DNA of 64,000 nt from positions 372,001-436,000 of the forward strand of contig NZ_JAIVLG010000001.1 of NCBI RefSeq assembly GCF_020524545.1, written 5' to 3'. Under the pieces are notes generated by a model. The model made no database searches and was not told the DNA's origin. It was given only the letters and a program-made list of their open reading frames with translations. Origin of the DNA: Microbacterium paraoxydans (GTDB lineage Bacteria; Actinomycetota; Actinomycetes; Actinomycetales; Microbacteriaceae). A program made the translations under genes and the position numbers. This document shows, in pieces, positions 9,230 to 16,660 of the stretch (positions within the stretch are counted from its first letter, which is position 1; each line of letters starts with the position of its first letter).

Positions 9230-9987
9230 ACGCCCCCACGGCACAGCCCACCACTCTTGAGAGCCTGAGCACCGTCGAGATGACCAAGTCGTTCGGCGGA
9301 GTGACCGCCGTCGACGGCGCGACCGTCACGTTCCGAGAGGGCAAGGTCAACGGTCTGATCGGGCCCAACGGCTCCGGCAAGACCACCTTCTTCAACTGCG
9401 TGACCGGGATGATCAAGCCGGACTCGGGAGAGGTGCGCTACCGAGGGCAGACGATCACCCGCAAGTCGCCCGACCGCATCGCCCGCGCCGGCATCGGGCG
9501 CAGCTTCCAGCTGTGCCGGGTGTTCCCGCGCATGACGGTGATGGAGAACCTGCTGGTCGCGGTGCGCAGCACGAGCATCCGCCAGCAGCTGCGCTCGGCC
9601 CACGATCCGGATGAGCTCGAACGCGCGCGCGGGTGGCTGCGGCGCGTGGGCATCGATCATCTGGAGCACGCCGAGGCCCGCAATCTCAGCTACGGCCAGC
9701 AGAAGCTCCTGGAGCTGGCGGGCGTGCTGATGGGCGAACCCGACACGATCATGCTCGACGAGCCCGCCGGAGGCGTGAACCCCGCCCTCATCGGGCGCAT
9801 CGCGACCCTCGTGCGCGAACTCAACGACGAGGGCAAGACCTTCATCATCGTCGAGCACAACATGGAGATGGTCATGAGCCTGTGCGATCACGTCGTGGTG
9901 TTCGACCGGGGACGGCAGATCGCCGAGGGAACGCCCGCGATCATCCAGCAAGACCCCCGAGTCCTGGAGGCCTACCTTGGAGTCTGA
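9226..9987 (+). CDS. Branched-chain-type ABC transporter ATP-binding protein (LivG family)
   Basis: ATPase subunit of 253 residues. Walker A is GPNGSGKTT, the signature is LSYGQQ (Y in place of the first G), and Walker B is TIMLDEP followed by the H-switch VEHN. The extended C-terminal region that distinguishes LivG from LivF is present. It overlaps the permease by 4 bp upstream and the LivF-type gene by 11 bp downstream. Confidence 0.94.
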   Translation: MNAPTAQPTTLESLSTVEMTKSFGGVTAVDGATVTFREGKVNGLIGPNGSGKTTFFNCVTGMIKPDSGEVRYRGQTITRKSPDRIARAGIGRSFQLCRVFPRMTVMENLLVAVRSTSIRQQLRSAHDPDELERARGWLRRVGIDHLEHAEARNLSYGQQKLLELAGVLMGEPDTIMLDEPAGGVNPALIGRIATLVRELNDEGKTFIIVEHNMEMVMSLCDHVVVFDRGRQIAEGTPAIIQQDPRVLEAYLGV

Positions 9988-10729
9988 AGCGAAGAACCTG
10001 CTCGAGCTGCGCGACATCGAGGCCGGCTACGGCCGGGCGGCGCTGGTGCTCCGCGGCCTCACCGTCGAGGTGCCGCCCGGCTCCGTGGTGTGCCTCGTGG
10101 GGCCCAACGGTGCCGGCAAGTCGACGGTCCTGAAGGTCGCGAGCGGCATGCTCAAGCCGCGCTCGGGGAAGATCGAGGTAGACGGCCGCGACATCACCGG
10201 CGAGGGGCCGCAGTCGATGCTGCGCCACGGCCTCGCCCACGTGCTGCAGGGCCACAGCGTCTTCCGCGAGATGACGGTCGGCGAGAACGTCATGCTCGGC
10301 GCGTTCACCCTGAAGGACCAGTCGGCGATCCAGGAGCGGGTCGAGTTCGTCCAGAACCTCTTCCCGATCGTGGGGGAGCGGTGGAAGCAACTCGCCGGTC
10401 TCCTCTCCGGAGGCCAGCAGAAGCAGGTCGAGTTCGCGCGGTCGCTCATGGTGAGCCCCAAGGTCGTGCTCCTGGACGAGCCTTCGATGGGACTCGATCC
10501 CAAGACCACCGAGAAGGTCTTCGAGCAGATCGTGCGCATGCGAGACGCCGGCACCGCCGTGCTGCTGGTCGAGCAGAACGCACGACGGGCGCTTGAGACC
10601 GCCGACATCGGATGCGTGCTCGATCTCGGTCGCGTACACATCTCGGGGCCGGCCTCCGAGCTTCTCGCCGACCCGACGCTGGCCGCCCTCTATCTGGGCG
10701 GAAAGCCGACGGTCACCGACGCGGGCTGA
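9977..10729 (+). CDS. Branched-chain-type ABC transporter ATP-binding protein (LivF family)
   Basis: Second ATPase, 250 residues. Walker A GPNGAGKST, signature LSGGQ, Walker B VVLLDEPSMGLDP, and H-switch replaced by VEQN (normal for LivF). It starts with TTG at 9977 inside the end of the LivG gene, ending the five-gene importer. A 98-bp gap with a hairpin separates it from the large secreted protein. Confidence 0.93.
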   Translation: MESEAKNLLELRDIEAGYGRAALVLRGLTVEVPPGSVVCLVGPNGAGKSTVLKVASGMLKPRSGKIEVDGRDITGEGPQSMLRHGLAHVLQGHSVFREMTVGENVMLGAFTLKDQSAIQERVEFVQNLFPIVGERWKQLAGLLSGGQQKQVEFARSLMVSPKVVLLDEPSMGLDPKTTEKVFEQIVRMRDAGTAVLLVEQNARRALETADIGCVLDLGRVHISGPASELLADPTLAALYLGGKPTVTDAG

Positions 10730-10744
10730 GGTCCGCGCCTCCGT

Positions 10745-10774
10745 CTCCTCCGCTGCAGTGCCGCCCCGGAGGAG
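10745..10774 (+). terminator. Hairpin after the importer operon
   Basis: CTCCTCCG (10745-10752) and CGGAGGAG (10767-10774) form an 8-bp stem with a 14-nt loop. It could be a partial terminator between the importer and the secreted protein gene on the same strand. There is no U tract, so read-through is likely. Confidence 0.4.
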
Positions 10775-10827
10775 GTTCACGGCCCATCGGCACGCCACCG
10801 CACGACGATGATGTTGAGAGGTCAGTG

Positions 10828-13800
10828 ATGCACGAACGAACCCTGCGACCGGTGACTCCCGATTCCGGACCGGAGACGCCGCCACGTTCTTTCCGACCGC
10901 GGAGGGCCGCGGCGGCTGTAGCTGCGGCGACGGTGGTCGGGGCTCTGCTCACGGCGGTCCCCGCCGCGGCGGCGGAGCCGTTCACCGAGCTGATCGACTT
11001 CGAAGCCTACGAGCGCGTGGCGCTCGACGGCCAGGACGGCTGGGTGGCCTCGGCGGCGCCGCGCGTGATCGCCGATCCCCTGAACGGCAACAATCAGGTG
11101 GTCGAATCCGTCGGGGGAGGGCACCAGTCGTACCGGGCCATCCCCGCGATCGCCGATGGCGACACGGGCACGCTCTTCTTCCGATTCCTGCGCACGGGGA
11201 GCGTCGATACCTCGTTCGGACTCACGGACGTGGACGCGCCGAACGACTACGTCCACAGCCGCGCCTACGTCAACAATCAGAACGATGACGTGCTGCGCGT
11301 GCGCGACGGAGGGGCGTTCAAGGCGGCCGGAGTCTGGTCGCGAGACGCCTGGCAATGCGTCTGGATCGTCGCCGACAACGCGGCTGACAAGGTCACCGTC
11401 TACACGCAGGGCGGCGCGTACGACGAGATGACGCGCCTCCCCGATGGCACCGAGCAGCAGTTCGGATTCCGGCAGGCGGTGAACGGGGCGCTCGATCGCT
11501 TCTTCTGGAAGAACGGCTCATCGAGCGCGGGGCGCCTCCTGCTCGATGACGTGGCCGTCGACAACACGGGAGAGAACCTCGCGATCGCCACCGGGAACCC
11601 GGGGGACTGCGCGCCCGGCGGCACCACGAGCGAGCCACTGCTCAATCCGCTGCCCGACCCCGCGCTCGCCGATCTCGGGATCGAGGTGACCGAGCTGGCG
11701 CAGCTCCCGGAATCGCACACGACCCCGGCCACGCAGGATCAGCGTCTCGTGCGCCACAACCGCATCACCCATCTCGACGAGGTCCCCGACGATTCGGGTC
11801 GTCTGATGGTGCCGGACAACAACGACATCCTCTACCTGGTCGACAAGGAGTCCGGCGAGTACGTGCCGTACCTCAACGTGCGGGACGAGTTCATCGACAA
11901 CTTCCACAACAGCGCGGGCCTCGGCACCGGCCTGGGCTCGGCCGAGTTCCATCCCGATTTCGCGGAGAACGGGCTCTTCTACACCGTCCACACCGAGGGT
12001 GGATCAGCGCTGACGGAGGACACCCCGGACTTCCCTGCGTTCGGGAACACCGCCTTCCACAGCGTGATCACCGAATGGAAGGCCGCGGATCCGGCAGCGG
12101 CGACCTTCGTCGGCACGCACCGCGAGGTGATGCGGATCCCCTTCGCCGGTCGCGTCCACACGGTGCAGCAGATCGCGTTCAACCCGACCGTCTCTGCGGG
12201 CGACGCCGACTACGGGAACCTCTACGTGCTGGTGGGCGACGGCGGCAACGGCGTCGGCAACGGGAACCCGCAGGACCTGGCCACGCCGCAGGGGAAGATC
12301 CTGCGCGTGAACCCGACGGGCGACGACAGCGAGAACGGCGAGTACGGTGTGCCCGCCGACAACCCCTTCGTCGACGACGCGGACGCCCTGCCCGAGATCT
12401 ACGCGGTCGGCATGCGAGACCCGCACCGCATCAGCTGGGACCCTGCGGGTGACCACACGATGTACCTCGGACATATCGGCGAGTGGCAGGTCGAGTCGAT
12501 CTATGCCGTCGAACCCGGCGACAACTTCGGCTGGTCGGTCCGCGAGGGCTCGTTCGTGGCCGACAACCGGCAGATCTTCCCCCTTCCGGAAGACGACGCC
12601 GAGAACGGCTTCACGTACCCCGTCGCCGCGTACGACCACAACCGCGATCCCGGTCAGACCGGAGATGCGGGCGTGGCCGTCAACGGTGGCTTCGTCTACC
12701 GCGGAGAGATCGCCGAGCTGCAGGGGCGCTACCTCTTCACGGATCTGGTGCGCGGATGGGTGCTCTCCGCCGACGCCGACGAGATGGTCCGCAACGACGG
12801 TGACATCGACGATCTCGCGACCATCGAGGAGCTGCGGGTCTTCGCCGACGGTGAGGAGACGACGTTCCAGGAGCTGGTCGGCGACGCCCGGGTCGATCTG
12901 CGGTTCGGCGCCGACGCCGACGGCGAGCTCTACCTGGTATCGAAGGCCAACGGGAAGATCTGGAAGGTCACGGGCGCGCGCACGGTCGATGTGCCGACGT
13001 CTCCGTTCGTTCTCCCGGCTCTCGCTCCGAACCTCGTCACGCACTACGACTTCGATCACCCGGACGCCGCGAAGCCGACGGTCGAGGTCGACCAGGGACG
13101 CTCGGGAACCGACATCTCGCTGATCAACGGCGGTGTCGAGATGCGGGTCGCCGATCGCGCCTACCCGGGGGCGGGCGAGGCACTCCAGACCCAGCAGATG
13201 AGTCCGAGGACCGCGTCGAACGACGACTGGAAGGCCGGCGTCTACGACGCCGACGGCGTCGACTCCCTCGACCGGTTCGCCGGAGCCGATCAGATCTCCG
13301 TCATGGGATGGTTCAAGCCGACCGGCGACCACCCGGCGCTGAACTCCGGGACGGCGAATCCGGACGATGTGTACAACGCGATCGGTCTGGCCGGAGTGCT
13401 CACGGGCACGTCGGACGGACACGCGGTGCGCGCGCTGCTCGAGGTGATCACCGTCGACGGCGAACTGAAGCTCGTCGCGCTCGGGCGACGGGTCGATGGA
13501 GCGGGCTCCTGGACGTTCGCAGCGGATCTGCCCTGGGACGAGATCCTGCAGAAAGGACGCTGGGTGCACCTCGCGGCCACGTTCGACTTCACCGAGGGGG
13601 AGATGAAGCTGTTCATGAACGGCGAGGAGCTCGCGGGGGAGTACACCGCCGCGAACCCGTGGGGTGCGGGATCGACGTCCGACACCGCACCCGCCGGGAT
13701 CAAGATCGGCGGCAGCTTCCCCCAGAACACCCGCGAGGCCAATCCGTTCACCGGGCGGATGGACGACCTGATGATGCTCGACACGGTTCCGACTCCCGAA

Positions 13801-15009
13801 CAGGTCGCCGCGCAGTACGCGCTGTACGACGTGCCGCCGGTCGAGGAGCCGACGCCACCCGCGTGCACGCCTGACGGCCCCGTGATCACGGATGTGATGT
13901 CGGAGGACGACTGGGCACCGCGGACGCCTGCCAAGTGGGACTTCCCGGGCGATGAGGTGGTGCTCACCGAGGCGGGGACGAACCCGAATGACGGGATCCG
14001 TCGTCCCTTCGAGTACGCGGTCCTCACCGAGGGCGCCGAGCTGGGGTCGTTCGATCTCACCGGGCAGGTGCGCCTCGACGAGAAGGCAACGGTGAACAAC
14101 CGCGACGTGATCATCGTCTTCGGGTGGAAATCGGACACGGAGTACTACTACGCGCACCTCTCGCAGGACAACTCGATCTACCCGCACAACGGCATCTTCA
14201 AGGTGAACAAGGCCGACCGTGAGCGGATCGACGACCAGTGGGACGGGAGCGTCGGCGCACCGCCCGCCGTCACCGACGAGGAGTGGCACGACGTCCGGGT
14301 CGTACGATGCGTGGAGAGCGGCGACATCGCCGTCTACGTGGATGGACTCGATGCCCCGCTGATGACGGCGAACGACAAGACGTTCACCCAGGGGCGGGTC
14401 GGCTTCGGATCGTTCGACAACTTCGGACGCCTCCGCGATCTCTCGGTCACGACAGTGGCGACCGACGCCGCGGCTCCCGAGGTCACCGTGAAGAGCGGCG
14501 CGGAGTTCACGGTCGGTCGGGACGGCGTGTACAGCAAGGTCTCCTTCAAGCTCCACGATGCGGGGAAGATCGACCGCCTGACGCTCAACGGGGTCGAGAA
14601 GGACCTGACCGACAACGCGTGGTCCGACCTCAACGGCGTCCGGCCGGGGACTTTCGGCGCGGTGGAGGGAGCGAACACCCTCGTCGTGTACGACCTCGCG
14701 GGCAACGCCACCACCGTCCGGTTCACACTCGACACGAGGGCGCCCACGGTCACCGTCAAACAGGGCGCGTCGTTCACCGTCGGGGCTGACGGGGTCTACA
14801 GCCTGGTGTCGTTCAAGTTCCACGACGCCGGCAAGGTGGACCGGCTGACGCTCAACGGCGTGGCCAAGGATCTGACCGACAACGCCTGGTCCGATCTCAA
14901 CGCCGTGAAGCCGGGTGCTTTCGGTGCGGTGGCCGGGGCGAACACCCTCGTCGTGTACGACGTCGCGGGCAACGCCACGACGGTGCGCTTCACCCTCACT
15001 GCAGGATGA
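10828..15009 (+). CDS. Secreted multidomain protein: glucose/sorbosone-dehydrogenase-like domain plus LamG and repeat domains
   Basis: Secreted protein of 1393 residues. Residues 1-48 form a long signal peptide (twin Arg, hydrophobic core, AAA cleavage region). Visible modules: an N-terminal beta-sandwich (about 55-270); a six-bladed glucose/sorbosone dehydrogenase-like propeller (about 285-712) with LGSAEFHPDF, LYVLVGDGG and GMRDPHRISWDP motifs; a LamG-type jelly roll (about 735-1000); another lectin-like sandwich (about 1020-1210); and two tandem C-terminal Ig-like repeats. Family members oxidise sugars with PQQ, but no PQQ genes are visible here. I chose ATG 10828, preceded by GAGAGG at 7 nt; GTG 10825 is possible. 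It lies directly after the LacI-controlled importer and may feed it. Confidence 0.85.
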   Translation: MHERTLRPVTPDSGPETPPRSFRPRRAAAAVAAATVVGALLTAVPAAAAEPFTELIDFEAYERVALDGQDGWVASAAPRVIADPLNGNNQVVESVGGGHQSYRAIPAIADGDTGTLFFRFLRTGSVDTSFGLTDVDAPNDYVHSRAYVNNQNDDVLRVRDGGAFKAAGVWSRDAWQCVWIVADNAADKVTVYTQGGAYDEMTRLPDGTEQQFGFRQAVNGALDRFFWKNGSSSAGRLLLDDVAVDNTGENLAIATGNPGDCAPGGTTSEPLLNPLPDPALADLGIEVTELAQLPESHTTPATQDQRLVRHNRITHLDEVPDDSGRLMVPDNNDILYLVDKESGEYVPYLNVRDEFIDNFHNSAGLGTGLGSAEFHPDFAENGLFYTVHTEGGSALTEDTPDFPAFGNTAFHSVITEWKAADPAAATFVGTHREVMRIPFAGRVHTVQQIAFNPTVSAGDADYGNLYVLVGDGGNGVGNGNPQDLATPQGKILRVNPTGDDSENGEYGVPADNPFVDDADALPEIYAVGMRDPHRISWDPAGDHTMYLGHIGEWQVESIYAVEPGDNFGWSVREGSFVADNRQIFPLPEDDAENGFTYPVAAYDHNRDPGQTGDAGVAVNGGFVYRGEIAELQGRYLFTDLVRGWVLSADADEMVRNDGDIDDLATIEELRVFADGEETTFQELVGDARVDLRFGADADGELYLVSKANGKIWKVTGARTVDVPTSPFVLPALAPNLVTHYDFDHPDAAKPTVEVDQGRSGTDISLINGGVEMRVADRAYPGAGEALQTQQMSPRTASNDDWKAGVYDADGVDSLDRFAGADQISVMGWFKPTGDHPALNSGTANPDDVYNAIGLAGVLTGTSDGHAVRALLEVITVDGELKLVALGRRVDGAGSWTFAADLPWDEILQKGRWVHLAATFDFTEGEMKLFMNGEELAGEYTAANPWGAGSTSDTAPAGIKIGGSFPQNTREANPFTGRMDDLMMLDTVPTPEQVAAQYALYDVPPVEEPTPPACTPDGPVITDVMSEDDWAPRTPAKWDFPGDEVVLTEAGTNPNDGIRRPFEYAVLTEGAELGSFDLTGQVRLDEKATVNNRDVIIVFGWKSDTEYYYAHLSQDNSIYPHNGIFKVNKADRERIDDQWDGSVGAPPAVTDEEWHDVRVVRCVESGDIAVYVDGLDAPLMTANDKTFTQGRVGFGSFDNFGRLRDLSVTTVATDAAAPEVTVKSGAEFTVGRDGVYSKVSFKLHDAGKIDRLTLNGVEKDLTDNAWSDLNGVRPGTFGAVEGANTLVVYDLAGNATTVRFTLDTRAPTVTVKQGASFTVGADGVYSLVSFKFHDAGKVDRLTLNGVAKDLTDNAWSDLNAVKPGAFGAVAGANTLVVYDVAGNATTVRFTLTAG
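14482..15000 (+). repeat. Tandem duplicated 84-residue C-terminal domain
   Basis: Two copies, 14482-14733 and 14749-15000, encode about 84 residues each with roughly 71 identical, joined by a five-codon linker. Both contain GVYS-VSFK, HDAGK-DRLTLNGV and LTDNAWSDLN. The near-identity suggests recent duplication or gene conversion. Confidence 0.9.
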
Positions 15010-15015
15010 CCGCGA

Positions 15016-15052
15016 CCGCGGGCGCGGGGGCGTTCGTCCCTCGCGCCCGCGG
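15016..15052 (+). terminator. Terminator hairpin after the secreted multidomain protein
   Basis: CCGCGGGCGCG (15016-15026) pairs perfectly with CGCGCCCGCGG (15042-15052), starting 7 bp after the stop codon. There is no U tract. Confidence 0.65.
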
Positions 15053-15090
15053 CCCTGTCCCGCTCCCATGGCCGCCCCAGCATCCCCCGC

Positions 15091-15102
15091 TACCCTCGGG
15101 GG
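15091..15102 (+). promoter_or_regulatory. Leaderless-type promoter -10 of the small lipoprotein gene
   Basis: TACCCT (15091-15096, TANNNT) ends 6 nt before ATG 15103. No Shine-Dalgarno of normal spacing is present. Confidence 0.5.
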
Positions 15103-15474
15103 ATGCGCCGTCTCCTCGTTCTGCCCCTCGTGCTCACCGCCGGATTCCTGGTCGCCGGGTGTTCCCAGGTCACGCAGCTGGCCGGCGATGCGCTCGGCGT
15201 CGACGTGCCGGCGACCTGCGCGACGATCGACGACGCCTACGGTCAGTACCAGACCCTGCTCGCTCAAGGCGAGGTCTCTGCGGAGCAGGCGGATGCCGCG
15301 CGGGATCAGCTGGTCTCATCGCTCGACAGCCTGGCGGCGAACGTCGACGGACAGCTCGGCGATCTCATCCGCTCCGGAGCCGAGAAGATCGGCGGGATGA
15401 CCGACTTGCGGGCCCCGGAGACCGTCGACGCCATAGAGCAGCTCAAGGATTCGACGTCGGCGTTCTGCGGCTGA
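15103..15474 (+). CDS. Small secreted lipoprotein, function unknown
   Basis: 123 residues. The signal peptide has hydrophobic core VLPLVLTAGFLV and lipobox VAGC, giving a membrane-anchored lipoprotein with a mature chain of about 100 residues. Two further cysteines (ATCATID near the N-terminus and the penultimate residue of the protein) could form a disulfide linking the ends of a helical domain. I do not recognise a named family. It sits between terminator 15016-15052 and a pseudogene fragment, so it is probably monocistronic. Confidence 0.75.
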   Translation: MRRLLVLPLVLTAGFLVAGCSQVTQLAGDALGVDVPATCATIDDAYGQYQTLLAQGEVSAEQADAARDQLVSSLDSLAANVDGQLGDLIRSGAEKIGGMTDLRAPETVDAIEQLKDSTSAFCG

Positions 15475-15526
15475 GCAGAGCGAAGGCGAGCGCCGCGGGT
15501 CCCCGACGACGGCTGCCCTATGCCTG

Positions 15527-15766
15527 AATGTCACCCCTTGCGATATCGCCGACGACATCGGTGACGCGGGGAGCAGCGCGCTGAAGACCGTGACCGCCGC
15601 GGCGGTGAACGACTTCCTGGCGCCGATGCGCGAGCGTCGGCGGAGTCTCGCCGCGGACGGCGAACTGGTGCGTTCCGTCCTGCGCCATGGGAACGAGCGC
15701 GCCGGGGCGGTGGCCGAGGCGACGCTGTCCGAGGTGCGCGACGCGATGGGGACCGTGTATTGCTGA
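15527..15766 (+). pseudogene. C-terminal remnant of a tryptophanyl-tRNA synthetase
   Basis: In one frame 15527-15763 encodes about 79 residues ending VRDAMGTVYC, with stop TGA at 15764-15766. The pattern DIADDIG...ALKTVTAAAVNDFL, then APMRERRRSL, then VLRHGNERA and EATLSEVRDAMG is that of the C-terminal helices of TrpRS (class I, TrpS). The Rossmann fold with HIGH and KMSKS is absent upstream, where the lipoprotein gene ends at 15474. It therefore looks like the tail of a broken or displaced second trpS copy, not a functional gene. The upstream boundary is uncertain. Confidence 0.6.
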
Positions 15767-15794
15767 TGCTCCACGCCGGACGCGCGAGAGGCGA

Positions 15795-16550
15795 CTACGG
15801 GCGTCGGGCCTCGATCAGATGCCGGGTCGAGTGCGCGATGAACGGTCCCTCGTCCTGGATGAGATCGTGCAGGTCGCGAAGCCGATCGAGATGGTCTTCG
15901 ACCGTGAAGCCGGGTACCCACCAGATGACCTTGCGAAGGAGATAGACCACCGCGGCGACGTCGTGGAGCTCGATGCGGAGCCGTGCAGTGCGCAGGTCGA
16001 TGATGTCGAGGCCCGCGGCTTCGGCCTCCTGCGCCTCGTCCTCCGGACGGCGTCCGCGGCGCGCTTCAGGCTGAGGGCCGAGGAAGAACTCGATCAGCTC
16101 GAACGCGCTCGCCGGCCCGACGTGCTGGGCGAAGTAGGTGCCGCCGGGCTCGAGGACTCTGGCGATCTCCGTCCACCAGATCGTCGCGGGGTGTCTGCTG
16201 GTCACCAGGTCGAAGGCCTCATCCGCGAACGGGAGGGGCGGCTCGTCCGGGTCGGCGACGACCACGACGCCCCGCGGTCGGAGCAGCTGGGTCGCGCGGC
16301 GGACGTTCGGCGGCCACGACTCCGTCGCCACAGCGGTGGGCGGGAAGGCTGCAGCTTCGGCAAGGACCTCGCCGCCGCCGGTCTGGATGTCGAGCGATGC
16401 CGATGCGGCGCCGAGACGCGCGGAGAGTCGGCCCGCGTAGCCCCAGGGCGGCCGCTCCTCCGTGGCTCGTCCGTCCAGCCAGGCGAAGTCCCACCCGGTC
16501 ACGTCCGCGGTGTTCCCGGCCTCGATCAGCGCCTCGAAGGAATCAGTCAT
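15795..16550 (-). CDS. Class I SAM-dependent methyltransferase
   Basis: 251 residues with a Rossmann methyltransferase core. Motif I is LDIQTGGGEVL near residue 55, followed by the acidic strand ending motif II (VVVADPDEPP) and a DLVTSRHP motif IV strand. The N-terminal helix and the GGTYFAQHVG motif resemble the cyclopropane/ubiquinone-type methyltransferases often annotated only as class I. The substrate is unknown. It is divergent from the MFS gene, which has its own operator; a small regulatory or drug-modifying role is possible but unsupported. Confidence 0.85.
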   Translation of the reverse strand: MTDSFEALIEAGNTADVTGWDFAWLDGRATEERPPWGYAGRLSARLGAASASLDIQTGGGEVLAEAAAFPPTAVATESWPPNVRRATQLLRPRGVVVVADPDEPPLPFADEAFDLVTSRHPATIWWTEIARVLEPGGTYFAQHVGPASAFELIEFFLGPQPEARRGRRPEDEAQEAEAAGLDIIDLRTARLRIELHDVAAVVYLLRKVIWWVPGFTVEDHLDRLRDLHDLIQDEGPFIAHSTRHLIEARRP

Positions 16551-16591
16551 GACTCGATTCTCCCAGCGGCCGGCGCGGTCCCTTCTGCTAA

Positions 16592-16637
16592 TAGTTGTAC
16601 TTTGGCAACTAGTGGAGTATGGTTGACCTCGATCAAC
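16592..16637 (+). promoter_or_regulatory. Promoter with MarR-type operator for the MFS-marR operon
   Basis: TAGTTG (16592-16597), 8 nt, then CAACTA (16606-16611) is a perfect inverted repeat lying over -35 TTGTAC (16595-16600). A 17-nt spacer leads to -10 TATGGT (16618-16623). A second repeat, GTTGA (16622-16626) and TCAAC (16633-16637), covers the transcription start. MarR proteins bind such TTG/CAA palindromes, and a marR-type gene is in the operon. Confidence 0.75.
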
Positions 16638-16660
16638 TTTCTATGCAGGAGTCTCATTCC

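Noticed and set aside
12004..15267. Long open frame of 1087 codons on the minus strand
   Set aside because: It is antisense to the secreted multidomain gene. Its product is Arg/His/Val-rich without domains, a high-GC shadow frame.
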